From positions 1 to 56,108 of the forward strand of contig JAISTV010000023.1 in NCBI GenBank assembly GCA_031272485.1: a stretch of 56,108 bases of DNA. The letters are read 5' to 3'. The DNA comes from Eubacteriales Family XIII. Incertae Sedis bacterium (GTDB lineage Bacteria; Bacillota; Clostridia; Peptostreptococcales; Anaerovoracaceae). Of this stretch, positions 18,182-26,729 are shown one piece after another; the stretch's first letter is position 1; the number at the start of each line of letters is the position of its first letter. Under the pieces are notes generated by a model. The model was not told the DNA's origin. It made no database searches and worked only from the letters and a program-made list of their open reading frames with translations. The position numbers and the translations under genes were made by a program.

Positions 18182-19840
18182 TTACTTCAGTACGGCGCCG
18201 GTGTTGGCGGACTGTACCATGCGGGCGTAGCGGGAGAGGTAGCCGGTCTTTACGCGGGGCTCGGGCTTTACGTAGGTCGCCTTGCGCTTTTCTATCTCTT
18301 CATCCGTGAGGTCTACGGACAGCACGCGTCCGGGTATGTCTATGTTAATTATGTCGCCGTCCTTGAGCAGGCCTATGAGGCCGCCGTTCATGGCCTCGGG
18401 GCTTATGTGCCCTATGGACGCGCCGCGGGAGGCGCCGGAAAAGCGCCCGTCCGTGAGCAGCGCCACATCCTTGTCCATGCCCATGCCGGCTATGGACGAG
18501 GTGGGGCCGAGCATCTCACGCATGCCGGGGCCGCCGCTGGGTCCCTCGTAGCGGATGACTATCACGTCGCCCTTCTTGATCTTCTTATCCCAGATGGCTT
18601 GTACGGCCGCTTCTTCTCCGTCGAACACCACGGCGGGGCCTGTGTGCTTAAGCATCTCCTCCGCCACGGCGGCCTCTTTGACCACGGCACCGTCGGGCGC
18701 GAGGTTGCCGCGCAAGATGGCCAGGCCGCCCTGGTCGCGGTAAGGTGCGTCTATGGCGTGAATGACCTCGCGATCCGTGACGGGCGTGTGCTGAATGAGC
18801 TCGCCCACCGTGACGCCGGAAACCGTGGGGATGTCCAAATGCAGCAGGTCCTTCTTGGCCAGCTCGTTCATGAGCGCGGGGATGCCGCCCGCGTCGTGCA
18901 GATCCTCTATGTGGTGGTAGCCGCTGGGGCTGAGCTTGGCGAGGTAGGGCGTCCGCTTGGAGATCTCATCGAAGACGGAAAGCTCGAGGTCTATGCCCGC
19001 CTCGTGCGCTATGGCCGGCAGGTGCAGCACGGTATTCGTGGAGCCCGCCATACCCATATCCACGGTAATGGCGTTCTCGAAGGCTTTCATGGTGAGGATG
19101 TCCCGCGGCCGGAGATTTGCATTCACAAGCTCCATGATTTTCAGGCCGGCGGTCTTGGCGAGACGGATGCGCTCGCCGCTGTCGGATATGGCGGTGCCGT
19201 TATATGGGAGGCCCATGCCGAGGGCTTCCGTGAGGCAGTTCATGCTGTTAGCCGTGAACAGGCCGCTGCAGGAGCCGCAGCCGGGGCAGGCGTTTTCCGC
19301 GACGCATTCGAGGTCTCCCTCGGAGATGGAACCGGCCTTGAAGGCACCTATGGCCTCCATGACGCTGTTAAAGTCGAGCGTGCTGCCGTTCGCGTGGCCG
19401 GCACGCATGGCGCCGCCGGAAATGACTATGGCGGGTATGTTCAGGCGCGCCGCGGCCATGAGCATGCCGGGCACGGACTTGTCGCAGTTGGGGATGAGCA
19501 CGAGCCCGTCGAACTGATGGGCTATGGCCATGGCCTCTATGGAGTCGCAGATGAGCTCGCGGCTGGCGAGGGGGTACTTCATGCCCTCGTGGCCCATGGC
19601 TATGCCGTCGCAAATGCCTATGGCGGGGAACTCCACGGGGGTGCCGCCGGCCATGAGCACGCCGGTGCGCGCCGCATCGGCTATGCGGTCGAGCAGCATG
19701 TGCCCGGGTACAATCTCGTTCTGCGAGTTGCAGATGCCTATTATGGGACGGTCGATTTCCTTCTTCGTATAGCCCATCCCGTAGAACAGGGTGCGCACGG
19801 ATGCGCCGGACGCGCCTTCTTTAATCTTGTCGCTGTTCAT
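18182..19840 (-). CDS. ilvD: Dihydroxy-acid dehydratase
   Basis: IlvD removes water from 2,3-dihydroxy-isovalerate and -methylvalerate in branched-chain amino acid synthesis, using an Fe-S cluster. The 552-residue protein (family about 555) has [14 protein letters not shown], the cluster cysteines in [13 protein letters not shown] and [47 protein letters not shown] and [26 protein letters not shown] 19840 is chosen because GGAGGAG lies just upstream; the longer ORF begins 23 codons earlier without such a site. It stands alone; no other ilv or leu genes are in the window. No T-box or leader peptide is visible in its short upstream region. Confidence 0.97.
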   Translation of the reverse strand: MNSDKIKEGASGASVRTLFYGMGYTKKEIDRPIIGICNSQNEIVPGHMLLDRIADAARTGVLMAGGTPVEFPAIGICDGIAMGHEGMKYPLASRELICDSIEAMAIAHQFDGLVLIPNCDKSVPGMLMAAARLNIPAIVISGGAMRAGHANGSTLDFNSVMEAIGAFKAGSISEGDLECVAENACPGCGSCSGLFTANSMNCLTEALGMGLPYNGTAISDSGERIRLAKTAGLKIMELVNANLRPRDILTMKAFENAITVDMGMAGSTNTVLHLPAIAHEAGIDLELSVFDEISKRTPYLAKLSPSGYHHIEDLHDAGGIPALMNELAKKDLLHLDIPTVSGVTVGELIQHTPVTDREVIHAIDAPYRDQGGLAILRGNLAPDGAVVKEAAVAEEMLKHTGPAVVFDGEEAAVQAIWDKKIKKGDVIVIRYEGPSGGPGMREMLGPTSSIAGMGMDKDVALLTDGRFSGASRGASIGHISPEAMNGGLIGLLKDGDIINIDIPGRVLSVDLTDEEIEKRKATYVKPEPRVKTGYLSRYARMVQSANTGAVLK

Positions 19841-19888
19841 TTCTCTCCTCCAGGTTTCCGATAGTTTTTCTGTTTTCGCAACAGAACA

Positions 19889-19897
19889 ATTATAGCA
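19889..19897 (-). promoter_or_regulatory. Extended -10 of ilvD
   Basis: On the minus strand TGCTATAAT (TGn plus TATAAT) lies about 48 nt before the ilvD start. The -35 region is weak. Confidence 0.6.
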
Positions 19898-19970
19898 TAC
19901 AGAGCCCACCTTTTTTGCGCCTGAGCCGCTATCCGCAGAGCTCGCTCGCTTACGTACTTATATTTTTACC

Positions 19971-19999
19971 TTGCAAATCCCGCGGCGGTTTACTATAAT
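19971..19999 (+). promoter_or_regulatory. Promoter of the mgtE leader and mgtE
   Basis: TTGCAA (19971-19976), a 17-bp spacer and TATAAT (19994-19999). The predicted start near 20006 leaves a 230-nt leader before mgtE. Confidence 0.8.
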
Positions 20000-20049
20000 G
20001 GACAGGCAACCGTTATTTGGCGTATTTACTAATGGAAAGGAGCGAGGGC

Positions 20050-20121
20050 ATGGATAATAGTCGAAGTACCGACCCTTATCACCCTACCAACCGAATATGG
20101 CCCTCTAAGCCTTCCGTCTGA
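20050..20121 (+). CDS. Proline-containing leader peptide upstream of mgtE
   Basis: A 23-codon ORF begins MDNSRSTDPYHP and ends KPSV, with four proline codons, each in an X-Pro pair (DP, HP, WP, KP). AAAGGAG (20036-20042) sits 7 nt before its ATG, a better ribosome-binding site than that of mgtE. It lies on the leader transcript between a strong promoter and mgtE. A small CCGT-CTG-ACGG hairpin overlaps its stop codon and is followed by TTTTGTTGTT. I infer translation-coupled control of mgtE, by analogy with enterobacterial mgtL, whose acidic-Pro codons destabilise ribosomes at low magnesium. There is no sequence similarity to mgtL beyond the X-Pro pattern. Confidence 0.5.
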   Translation: MDNSRSTDPYHPTNRIWPSKPSV

Positions 20122-20236
20122 CGGTTTTGTTGTTCTGATTTTCCGGATTGCTACCAGGTTCATATTCGCGTGATTCCCGTGAGCGCGTGTTTCTTCGCGC
20201 GTGCGAGGCGGGATAGAAAGCAAAAGAGGCGGCACC

Positions 20237-21616
20237 ATGGAACCGGAAAAGAATTTCGAAGAAATAGCAGAGAATATTCTGGAGCTTCTGGACGCGAAGA
20301 AGTATATCGCGGCACGGCAGGAAGTTCTGAAGCTGAACGCTGCGGACGTGGCGGAGGTTATCAGCGATGTGGAGGATGAGCTGGGCATAGAGATGGCCAT
20401 CATCCTGTTTCGCATGCTCCCCAAGGACATATCGGCGGAGGCTTTCTCGCGCCTGAACCCCGACGATCAGGTGAACATAATCGCGGGAATTACGGACCGC
20501 GAGCTGCACTTCATCATAGAGGAGATGGACTTCGACGACATGATCGACGTCCTCGAAGAGCTGCCCGCCAACGTGGTGGACAAGATATTGGCGCGGGCTA
20601 CCAAGGAAGAGCGGCGGCAGATCAATACCTTCCTCAACTACCCGGAAGACAGCGCCGGCAGCCTCATGACGCCGGACTACATAGAGCTGCGCAAGGAGTG
20701 GACCACGGGGCAGGCGCTCGCGCACATCAAGGAGGCGGGTATAGATTCGGAGACGGTCTACACGTGCTACGTGAAGGACCCGGGGCGGCGGCTTATCGGG
20801 CTGGTCTCGCTCAGGAGTCTGGTGGTTTCCGAGTCGGACGTGCCGCTGGCCGACGTCATGGTCGAGGACGTGGTGTACGTGAACGTGTACGACGACCAGG
20901 AGGAGGTCTCGGCGGCGTTTACCAAGTACGGATTCCTGGCGATTCCGGTCGTGGATAACGAGCACAGGCTCGTGGGCATTATCACCATTGACGACATCCT
21001 GCAGGTTGTGGAAGAGGAGTTCACGGAGGACTTCGAGAGATTGGGCGGCGTACTCGGGTCGGACGACCGCGGGTATCTGGACACGGGGGTGCTGCGTCAG
21101 GTGCGCAACCGTTTCCCATGGCTGATTCTGCTTATGTGCTCCGCCATGATGACCGGCCTGGTTATCTCGCATTTCGAGCTGCTGCTTACGGACGTGGCGA
21201 GCCTTACCATGTACCTGCCGCTGCTTATGGGCACGGGCGGCAACAGCGGCAGCCAGGCGTCCACGCTGGTCATTCGCGGGCTGGCACTGGGGGAGATTGA
21301 GACGAGCGACGCGCTCCGGGTGCTGTGGAAGGAGGCGCGCATAAGCTTCCTGCTGGGGGTGAGCCTCTCGGCGATTAACTTTACCAAGATTCTGTTGTTG
21401 GACGGGCAGCCGGTGAGCATAGGGCTCACGGTGTGTGTGGCGCAGGTGTTCGTAATCATGCTGGCCAAGTGCATAGGCGGCATGCTGCCGCTGCTGGCGA
21501 AGAAGGTGGGCATAGACCCCGCGCTCATGGCGGCGCCGTTCATCTCCACGCTCACCGACACGTTCTCCTGCCTGATCTACTTCACCCTCGCGAGCGTTAT
21601 CTTCGGGCTGTATTAG
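20237..21616 (+). CDS. mgtE: Magnesium transporter MgtE
   Basis: MgtE is a homodimeric, Mg2+-gated channel of the cytoplasmic membrane. The 459-residue protein has the helical N domain (residues about 1-130, with LNPDDQVNIIAGI), two CBS domains (about 135-255, YPEDSAGSLMTPDYIEL and FLAIPVVDNEHRLVGIITIDDIL), a linking helix and five membrane segments with LPLLMGTGGNSGSQASTLVIRGLALGEI and the C-terminal PFISTLTDTFSCLIYF. ATG 20237 is chosen after AGAGGCGG; the longer ORF adds 12 residues from the leader. A translated leader ORF and a 115-nt structured spacer precede it. I do not see an M-box riboswitch. Confidence 0.95.
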   Translation: MEPEKNFEEIAENILELLDAKKYIAARQEVLKLNAADVAEVISDVEDELGIEMAIILFRMLPKDISAEAFSRLNPDDQVNIIAGITDRELHFIIEEMDFDDMIDVLEELPANVVDKILARATKEERRQINTFLNYPEDSAGSLMTPDYIELRKEWTTGQALAHIKEAGIDSETVYTCYVKDPGRRLIGLVSLRSLVVSESDVPLADVMVEDVVYVNVYDDQEEVSAAFTKYGFLAIPVVDNEHRLVGIITIDDILQVVEEEFTEDFERLGGVLGSDDRGYLDTGVLRQVRNRFPWLILLMCSAMMTGLVISHFELLLTDVASLTMYLPLLMGTGGNSGSQASTLVIRGLALGEIETSDALRVLWKEARISFLLGVSLSAINFTKILLLDGQPVSIGLTVCVAQVFVIMLAKCIGGMLPLLAKKVGIDPALMAAPFISTLTDTFSCLIYFTLASVIFGLY

Positions 21617-21625
21617 GAGGCTGTT

Positions 21626-22462
21626 ATGCGGGTGATTGAGAGGACGTATGTTAAGAGTTTGCTGCCGCGGCGGGCCAAGGCGGCGCATAAGGGCGACTTC
21701 GGCCGCGTGCTTGTTGTGGCGGGGAGTCCGTCAATGGCAGGGGCGCCTGTGCTGTCGGCGCGGGGCGCGTTTCGCGCGGGCGCCGGGCTGGTGTATGTGA
21801 GTGCGCCGTACCTGCTCTGGCCTATCCTGCAGCTGCGGGTGCCGGAGGTGATCCTGTCAAGTCGCGAGCTTGACAGCCTGGATCTTTCGCTCTACGATGC
21901 GGTGGTAGCGGGGCCGGGGCTCGGCGCGGATGAGGAGACGGCGGCGCTTACGGAAGAGCTGCTGCGGCGCTTTACGGGGCCGGTGGTTCTGGACGCGGAC
22001 GCGCTGAACGTAATAGCCAAGGGGATGGCGTCCTGCGCGGGAAGCGAGGCGCAAATGATTCTTACGCCGCACGCGGCGGAGGCGGGGCGGCTTCTGGGGA
22101 TTCCGGCAGCGGAAGTGGACGCGGACCGCGAGGCGGCGGCCCGGGCGCTTGCGGAGAAGTACGGCGCCGTGGCGGTGCTCAAGGGGCACGAGACGCTCGT
22201 GGCACAGCCGGGCGGGGCGGTCTGCCTGAATCCCACGGGAAACCCGGGCATGGCGGTGGCCGGCAGCGGGGACGTGCTGGCCGGTGTTATCGCGGCCTTC
22301 GCGGCGCAGGGCATGCATGCAGCGGACGCGGCGCGTGCGGGCGTTTACCTGCATGGGCTTGCGGGCGATCTGGCGGCCGAAGAGACAGGGGAGTACGGGC
22401 TTATGGCCCTGGACATAGCCGAGGCAGTAGGACGCGGGATATTGGCGCTTACGGGGCGTTAG
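21626..22462 (+). CDS. nnrD: ADP/ATP-dependent NAD(P)H-hydrate dehydratase
   Basis: NnrD dehydrates damaged NAD(P)H hydrates (NAD(P)HX) back to NAD(P)H. The 278-residue ribokinase-like protein corresponds to the C-terminal domain of YjeF: AHKGDFGRVLVVAGSPSMAGAPVLSARGAFRAGAGLV, VVAGPGLG, VLDADALN, LTPHAAEAGRLLG, LKGHETLVA and the catalytic NPGMAVAGSGDVLAGVIAA. The epimerase half is missing, so the partner must lie elsewhere. ATG 21626 has TAGGAGG upstream, 10 nt after the mgtE stop, so it is probably cotranscribed with mgtE. Confidence 0.93.
   Translation: MRVIERTYVKSLLPRRAKAAHKGDFGRVLVVAGSPSMAGAPVLSARGAFRAGAGLVYVSAPYLLWPILQLRVPEVILSSRELDSLDLSLYDAVVAGPGLGADEETAALTEELLRRFTGPVVLDADALNVIAKGMASCAGSEAQMILTPHAAEAGRLLGIPAAEVDADREAAARALAEKYGAVAVLKGHETLVAQPGGAVCLNPTGNPGMAVAGSGDVLAGVIAAFAAQGMHAADAARAGVYLHGLAGDLAAEETGEYGLMALDIAEAVGRGILALTGR
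21854..21876 (+). repeat. Intragenic 8-7-8 palindrome, nnrD (perfect)
   Basis: CTGTCAAG-TCGCGAG-CTTGACAG has perfectly complementary arms. It encodes LSSRELDS in a variable loop before VVAGPGLG. Confidence 0.7.
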
Positions 22463-22464
22463 GG

Positions 22465-22470
22465 TATAAT
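22465..22470 (+). promoter_or_regulatory. -10 box of the zincin gene, leaderless arrangement
   Basis: Perfect TATAAT, with only CAGGT (5 nt) between it and the ATG at 22476. It lies just after the nnrD stop. Confidence 0.5.
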
Positions 22471-22475
22471 CAGGT

Positions 22476-22850
22476 ATGGTTACGATAGATGAGATGCAGG
22501 ATATTCTGGATGAACTCGCGGAGGAGCTGCCGCCGGTTTTCTACGAGGAACTGAACGGCGGGATTTTGCTACTTCCCGAGGCCAAGCGCAGCGAGTATGC
22601 GCAGGGCGACGATCTTTATATTCTGGGGGAATATCACCACACGCATAATATGGGGCGGTATATAAGCATATACTACGGGAGTTTTGTGCGGCTTTTCGGC
22701 GAAAACGCTCCCGTGGAGCGGGTCAGGGCGGAGCTTAGAAAGACGCTCAGGCACGAGTTTACGCACCATCTGGAGTCGCTGGCAGGGGAGGACGATCTGG
22801 AGAAATACGACGCGTCCAAGCTGGGGAGCTATTTCGCGGGGGATCTCTAA
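22476..22850 (+). CDS. Small zincin-like metallopeptidase family protein
   Basis: This 124-residue acidic protein has the zinc metallopeptidase motif HEFTHHLE (residues about 91-98) in a short MMP-like fold, matching the family of small bacterial zincin-like proteins (PF06262-type). The N-terminal half (MVTIDEMQDILDELAEELPPVFYEELNGGI) is the usual helical start. It has no signal peptide, so it should be cytoplasmic. Its substrate is unknown. The -10 box lies 5 nt before the ATG and no Shine-Dalgarno site is present, so the mRNA may be leaderless. It is convergent with the TetR-family gene at 22867. Confidence 0.8.
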   Translation: MVTIDEMQDILDELAEELPPVFYEELNGGILLLPEAKRSEYAQGDDLYILGEYHHTHNMGRYISIYYGSFVRLFGENAPVERVRAELRKTLRHEFTHHLESLAGEDDLEKYDASKLGSYFAGDL

Positions 22851-22866
22851 GGAGCCAATAACTATA

Positions 22867-23439
22867 TTACGGTAAATCGAATTCCCGGCGCACGGCTTTG
22901 CGGACCAGGTTCATGTTTGCGGGCGTATATTCCATCTCGCCGTTGTCAAACATGAGGGCGGCGCCGTAGATGAGCGAGCGGACTATGTACAGCTTGAAGG
23001 CCATGACCTCCTCGCGCATGCCCACCTGCTCGCAGTACTTCTCCACGAGGGCGCGCGAGGTGGAGGAGAGGCGGTGGCGAAGGTTGGCGTACTGGGAATC
23101 GAACGCAGGGTCCTTGAGCATGATTATGCTGCGGAAGTGCGAGTTCTCCACGAGGAACTGGACGTAGGCGGCGGAGACCTCCGTGAGCTGGGCGGCCACG
23201 TCGCCGGGGTGCCGGGCGGTTATTCCGGGAATGCGGGACTCCCACACGGTGCTCACGTGCTTGACGATTTCGGCTATGAAATCGTTCTTGTCCTCAAAGT
23301 GTTTGTAGGGGGCGGCGCAGGAAACGCCGCAGGCCGCGGCTATCCGCCGGACGGAGAAATCCTGTATTCCGTGCAGGCTCAATTCGTGGATACCTGCTTC
23401 TATAAGGCGTTCGCGCACACTCGATTCTTTTTCCCTCAT
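22867..23439 (-). CDS. TetR-family transcriptional regulator
   Basis: This 190-residue repressor has an N-terminal helix-turn-helix domain (VRERLIEAGIHELSLHGIQDFSVRRIAAACGVSCAAPYKHFEDKNDFIAEIV, residues about 8-58) and a helical ligand-binding domain. The start is set at 23439, MREKESSVRERL, because the upstream extension runs through the promoter. A TTGAAT-17-TAAACT promoter ends 7 nt before this ATG, again suggesting a leaderless mRNA. It is divergent from the alanine symporter gene, which it may regulate; no clear shared operator was found in the 165-bp gap. The ligand is unknown. Confidence 0.85.
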   Translation of the reverse strand: MREKESSVRERLIEAGIHELSLHGIQDFSVRRIAAACGVSCAAPYKHFEDKNDFIAEIVKHVSTVWESRIPGITARHPGDVAAQLTEVSAAYVQFLVENSHFRSIIMLKDPAFDSQYANLRHRLSSTSRALVEKYCEQVGMREEVMAFKLYIVRSLIYGAALMFDNGEMEYTPANMNLVRKAVRREFDLP

Positions 23440-23446
23440 GGAAGAA

Positions 23447-23475
23447 AGTTTACACAAAACGGCTCGAAAATTCAA
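23447..23475 (-). promoter_or_regulatory. TetR gene promoter, leaderless arrangement
   Basis: On the minus strand TTGAAT (23475-23470), a 17-bp spacer and TAAACT (23452-23447), 7 nt before the ATG at 23439. Confidence 0.55.
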
Positions 23476-23496
23476 CACAACTAAGGTTTCTTCCGT

Positions 23497-23502
23497 TATA
23501 AT
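23497..23502 (+). promoter_or_regulatory. -10 box of the symporter gene
   Basis: Perfect TATAAT; the -35 is weak (AACACA). The 100-nt leader contains the inverted repeat GCGCCGG (23522-23528) / CCGGCGC (23539-23545). Confidence 0.45.
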
Positions 23503-23604
23503 GTCTTTTTGGGTTGACTGTGCGCCGGGCGCGGTCATCCGGCGCGGCGATTCGGCATGGGGTCGCCGGGGAAGGTGTAGTGAAGGCATTGGCGAGGTAG
23601 TTTT

Positions 23605-25041
23605 ATGGGCTTTATTGAAGACATTAACGGGAAGATTAATTCGTTTGTGTGGGGGCCGGTCATGCTGGTTCTCATTGTGGGGGTCGGCATTTATTTAACG
23701 GTGCGCACGGGGTTTTTCCAGGCGCGCGGGTTTGGCACGTGGTGGAAGAACACCATAGCAACGCTGCTCAGGAAGGACCGGGCGAAGACGGCGGGCCACG
23801 GGGCGCTCACGCCGTTTCAGGCGCTGTCTACGGCGCTGGCGGCCACGGTGGGCACGGGCAATGTGGTCGGCGTGGCCACGGCCATAGTCTCCGGCGGGCC
23901 GGGCGCGGTTTTCTGGATGTGGATTTCGGCGTTCTTCGGCATGATGACCAAGTACTCGGAAATTACGTTGGCGCTGCATTATCGCGAGCGCAACGAGAAG
24001 GGCGAGTGGGTCGGCGGGCCTATGTATTACATAAGCCGCGGACTTGGGAAGAACTTCAATTGGCTGGCGGCGCTGTTCGCGCTGTTCGGCTCGCTGTGCT
24101 GCTTCGGCATAGGCAACATAGCGCAGATTAATTCGATTGTGAGCTCGGTGGAGTCCACGTTCGCGAATTTCGGACTGGTGGAAGTAAGCGACGGGTTCTC
24201 GGCGTTCCGGCTCGGGCTGGGCGTGGTGCTGGCGGGGCTCTCGGCGCTGGTTATTATCGGCGGTCTGAAGCGCATAGGGCGTGTCACGGAAATGCTCGTG
24301 CCGGTCATGTGCGTGCTGTATATCCTTGGCGGCCTGGTGGCGCTCACGCTCAACGCGGAGCGGCTGCCGGAGGCTTTCGGTGCCATCTTCGCGGGGGCGT
24401 TCTCCACGAAGGCGTTCGGCGGCGGGCTGCTGGGCTACGTGGTCTTCCGTGCCATGCGGTTCGGGATTGCGCGCGGCGTGTTCTCCAACGAGGCGGGCCT
24501 GGGCTCGGCGCCCATAGCGCACGCGGCGGCGGAGCAGGACGTGGCGGTCAAGCAGGGCTTCTGGGGCATATTCGAGGTGTTCGTGGACACGATAATCATC
24601 TGCACGTTCACGGCGCTCATAATCCTCACGTCCAAGATAGACGGCGTACTGTCCATTCACGAGACGCCGCTGTGGAACGGCTCGCAGCTGACCATGAAGG
24701 CGTTTGAGCAGACGTTCGGCATAGGCGGCTCGGTGCTGCTGTCCGTGGCGCTCTCGCTGTTTGCGTACTCCACGGTGCTCAGCTGGTCGCTGTACGGGCA
24801 GCGCTGTTTCGCGTACCTGACCAAGGGCCGCGGCGTGTTGCCGTTTCAGATTGTGTTTGTGGCAATGATTGTGGTCGCCTCGGTTTTGAGCCTTAAATTA
24901 GTGTGGGATGTGGCCGACACCCTGAACGGCCTCATGGCCATACCGAACCTGATCGGTCTTATCCTGCTTTCTCCGGTGGTCTTTAAGCTGACCAAAGAAT
25001 ATGCGGAGAGTGTCAGGGCGGAAAAGCGGCTGAAGGCGTAG
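23605..25041 (+). CDS. Sodium:alanine/glycine symporter (AGCS family)
   Basis: This 478-residue membrane protein imports alanine or glycine with sodium. It shows the AGCS hallmarks GVGIYLTVRTGFFQARGF, LSTALAATVGTGNVVGVATAIVSGGPGAVFWMW, YSEITLALHYRERNEKGEWVGGPMYYISRGLG and FSNEAGLGSAPIAHAAAEQDVAVKQGFWGIFEVFVDT, with about 11 membrane segments. Length is typical for the family. The ATG at 23605 follows GAGG. It is divergent from a TetR regulator. With gdhA nearby, it fits an amino-acid-using anaerobe, though that is inference. Confidence 0.94.
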   Translation: MGFIEDINGKINSFVWGPVMLVLIVGVGIYLTVRTGFFQARGFGTWWKNTIATLLRKDRAKTAGHGALTPFQALSTALAATVGTGNVVGVATAIVSGGPGAVFWMWISAFFGMMTKYSEITLALHYRERNEKGEWVGGPMYYISRGLGKNFNWLAALFALFGSLCCFGIGNIAQINSIVSSVESTFANFGLVEVSDGFSAFRLGLGVVLAGLSALVIIGGLKRIGRVTEMLVPVMCVLYILGGLVALTLNAERLPEAFGAIFAGAFSTKAFGGGLLGYVVFRAMRFGIARGVFSNEAGLGSAPIAHAAAEQDVAVKQGFWGIFEVFVDTIIICTFTALIILTSKIDGVLSIHETPLWNGSQLTMKAFEQTFGIGGSVLLSVALSLFAYSTVLSWSLYGQRCFAYLTKGRGVLPFQIVFVAMIVVASVLSLKLVWDVADTLNGLMAIPNLIGLILLSPVVFKLTKEYAESVRAEKRLKA

Positions 25042-25082
25042 TCTGCGGGCGCGAGGCAGCGCCCCGGTAGCAAGGAGATACT

Positions 25083-25709
25083 TTGGCAACGAAACGGACG
25101 TATAGCAAGAAGACTTCGAGCAAACGGACGGGCAAGGCGCTCGGCCTGTATTCGCTGGTCATTGTGGCGGTGGCCGCGGTGGTAGGCGTGGCAAGCCTGC
25201 TCGGCCTGGGCGGCGACGGCCTTAAGAACACGCTCTCGGAGATGTTCGGCTCGCTGCTGGGTGAGGAGCAGACCGTCAGCGCGGATTTAGAGGGCCTGAC
25301 AAAAGCCGAGGTCACCAAGGTGGCGGACGGCGACACATTTACCATTGACACAGGCGATAAGGTACGGCTTATAGGGGTGGACACGCCTGAGTCCGTCTCG
25401 CCCACGGCGGAGAAGAACGTGCCGTTCGGCAAAGAGGCGAGCGACTACACGAAGAGCCAGCTGCTGGGCAAGACGGTGTACCTGGAGTTCGACGTGCAGG
25501 AGAAGGACCGCTACGGGCGGCTGCTGTGTTACGTGTACCTGGCCGACGGAACGTTCTACAATCTGCACCTCGTGGAGGAGGGCTACGCGCGCGTCATGAC
25601 GGTGCCGCCCAACGTGGCGCACGAGGAGGACTTCGTGGCCGCGGAGGATAAGGCGAAGAAAGCCGGCCTCGGCGTGTGGGAGGACTACGAGAACATCTTC
25701 CCGGAATAA
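25083..25709 (+). CDS. Membrane-anchored thermonuclease (SNase-like)
   Basis: This 208-residue protein has a basic N-terminus, one membrane anchor (residues about 20-43, LGLYSLVIVAVAAVVGVASLL) and a staphylococcal-nuclease domain (about 70-205). The catalytic set is visible: VADGDTFTI, KVRLIGVDTPES with Arg and Asp, and the EKDRYGRLLCYVYL segment with Asp/Arg. The product is therefore a cell-surface or secreted Ca2+-dependent nuclease, probably scavenging or modifying extracellular DNA/RNA. It starts at TTG (25083), 4 nt after AAGGAGA; no ATG is available. It lies 41 nt after the symporter gene and ends at a bidirectional terminator. Confidence 0.9.
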   Translation: MATKRTYSKKTSSKRTGKALGLYSLVIVAVAAVVGVASLLGLGGDGLKNTLSEMFGSLLGEEQTVSADLEGLTKAEVTKVADGDTFTIDTGDKVRLIGVDTPESVSPTAEKNVPFGKEASDYTKSQLLGKTVYLEFDVQEKDRYGRLLCYVYLADGTFYNLHLVEEGYARVMTVPPNVAHEEDFVAAEDKAKKAGLGVWEDYENIFPE

Positions 25710-25714
25710 TGAAA

Positions 25715-25747
25715 AACCGCTTGAAACGCTTGCTGTTTCAGGCGGTT
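25715..25747. terminator. Bidirectional terminator, nuclease / tRNA-Pro
   Basis: AACCGCTTGAAAC pairs with GTTTCAGGCGGTT around a 7-nt loop. The minus-strand tail is TTTTTCATT and the plus-strand tail is ATTTGTTT. Confidence 0.8.
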
Positions 25748-25754
25748 ATTTGTT

Positions 25755-25832
25755 TGGTCGGAGTGGTGAGATTTGAACTCACGGCCCCTTGACCCCCAGT
25801 CAAGTACGCTAACCAAACTGCGCTACACCCCG
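25755..25832 (-). tRNA. tRNA-Pro (anticodon GGG)
   Basis: The minus strand folds into a full cloverleaf: acceptor CGGGGTG/CACTCCG (one G-U), anticodon stem CTTGA/TCAAG with loop CTGGGGG giving anticodon GGG, T-arm GTTCAAATC, discriminator A and an encoded CCA. It would read CCC and CCU. Confidence 0.95.
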
Positions 25833-25845
25833 ACGACCGGGAACC

Positions 25846-25875
25846 ATTATACCCCATGCAGGGTGCCGCGCGCAA
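25846..25875 (-). promoter_or_regulatory. tRNA-Pro promoter
   Basis: On the minus strand TTGCGC (25875-25870), an 18-bp spacer and TATAAT (25851-25846), 13 nt before the tRNA 5' end. Confidence 0.7.
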
Positions 25876-25898
25876 GGGAAAACGCTACGGTGCCCGCG

Positions 25899-26729
25899 TT
25901 AAAACCCGGGAATTGATTTGATTACTTGCGCAACGGTTTTTCTGTCAGCGGAGTTTTTTACGCCGCGTGCATCCATAAGCGATGCGATTTCCTCGACGGT
26001 GCGTCGTGCCAGCACAAGTTCTTCCTCGGACCACGAGCCAAACAGTGCGTTTTCGGTCACGCTTGCAGGATTTGTATCCGGCGTTTCGCTTTGCGAATAC
26101 AGCAGGCGCATAGACCTGTCGTACAGGCGAATGTTATCGAAAATACGCTCGGAATATAGCACGCTGAGATTGTCGCACAAATGCGCTACTATTAGGTTGT
26201 GGTGACTCTTCGGAGTGGGGCGTGCCAACGCAGGTTCTATAGTCAGTAGTTTCTCGTACCTGAGGATAGTGCTTAATAGAGAAATCTCAGGCTTGGTTAT
26301 CATCATTAGCAGTTCTGTGCGATAACCCTTTTCGCGGAGTTTGCTTGCGGTTTCCCGCGGAACATCTGCAGTGCGTAGCGTCCCTTCAATCAGCAGATTG
26401 TAGTTATCCGCAGAAAGGCGGTCGATTAAGGCCTCAACAAACTGCGCAGCAAAATCCTGTGTCTGCCGTACTGCTTCTTTCCCGTGTTTCTTTTGAATGG
26501 CGAAGTAATGTGGGTGCAGGCTTCGATAAGTGTCCGCGTCCAGCACTATACATGGCTGCTGTAACCCGGCCTCTGGCGAGTACTGGAATGCGCTTTTTCC
26601 CGCGCCGCTCTGCCCGCCTGTCAGATAGGCGCAAGGCGACGGGTCAGCAGTAGCCTGCCTGCGTAATTGCGTGATGTATAGCGCAAGAATTGCATCGAAT
26701 TCGGATTTCGAAAAATCCCATTGACCCAT
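25899..26729 (-). CDS. pezT: Zeta/PezT-type toxin kinase
   Basis: Zeta toxins phosphorylate UDP-N-acetylglucosamine-type peptidoglycan precursors and kill growing cells unless neutralised. The 276-residue protein has Walker A GGQSGAGKS (residues 38-46), the substrate-site aspartates in IVLDADTYRSLHPHY (about 61-75), and LLIEGTLRTADVPRETA, typical of the zeta family. The ATG overlaps the antitoxin stop by one base (TAATG), a coupled pair. Codon use is more AT-rich than the surrounding genes, suggesting transfer. The assignment to PezT rather than another P-loop kinase rests on the motifs and the partner gene. Confidence 0.85.
   Translation of the reverse strand: MGQWDFSKSEFDAILALYITQLRRQATADPSPCAYLTGGQSGAGKSAFQYSPEAGLQQPCIVLDADTYRSLHPHYFAIQKKHGKEAVRQTQDFAAQFVEALIDRLSADNYNLLIEGTLRTADVPRETASKLREKGYRTELLMMITKPEISLLSTILRYEKLLTIEPALARPTPKSHHNLIVAHLCDNLSVLYSERIFDNIRLYDRSMRLLYSQSETPDTNPASVTENALFGSWSEEELVLARRTVEEIASLMDARGVKNSADRKTVAQVIKSIPGF

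Noticed and set aside
20000-20236. M-box magnesium riboswitch before mgtE
   Set aside because: I could not recognise the conserved M-box core; the leader instead holds a short ORF. A covariance search would settle it.
23503-23604. Riboswitch (for example glycine) before the alanine symporter
   Set aside because: The leader has one GC-rich hairpin but none of the conserved glycine aptamer bases I would expect.
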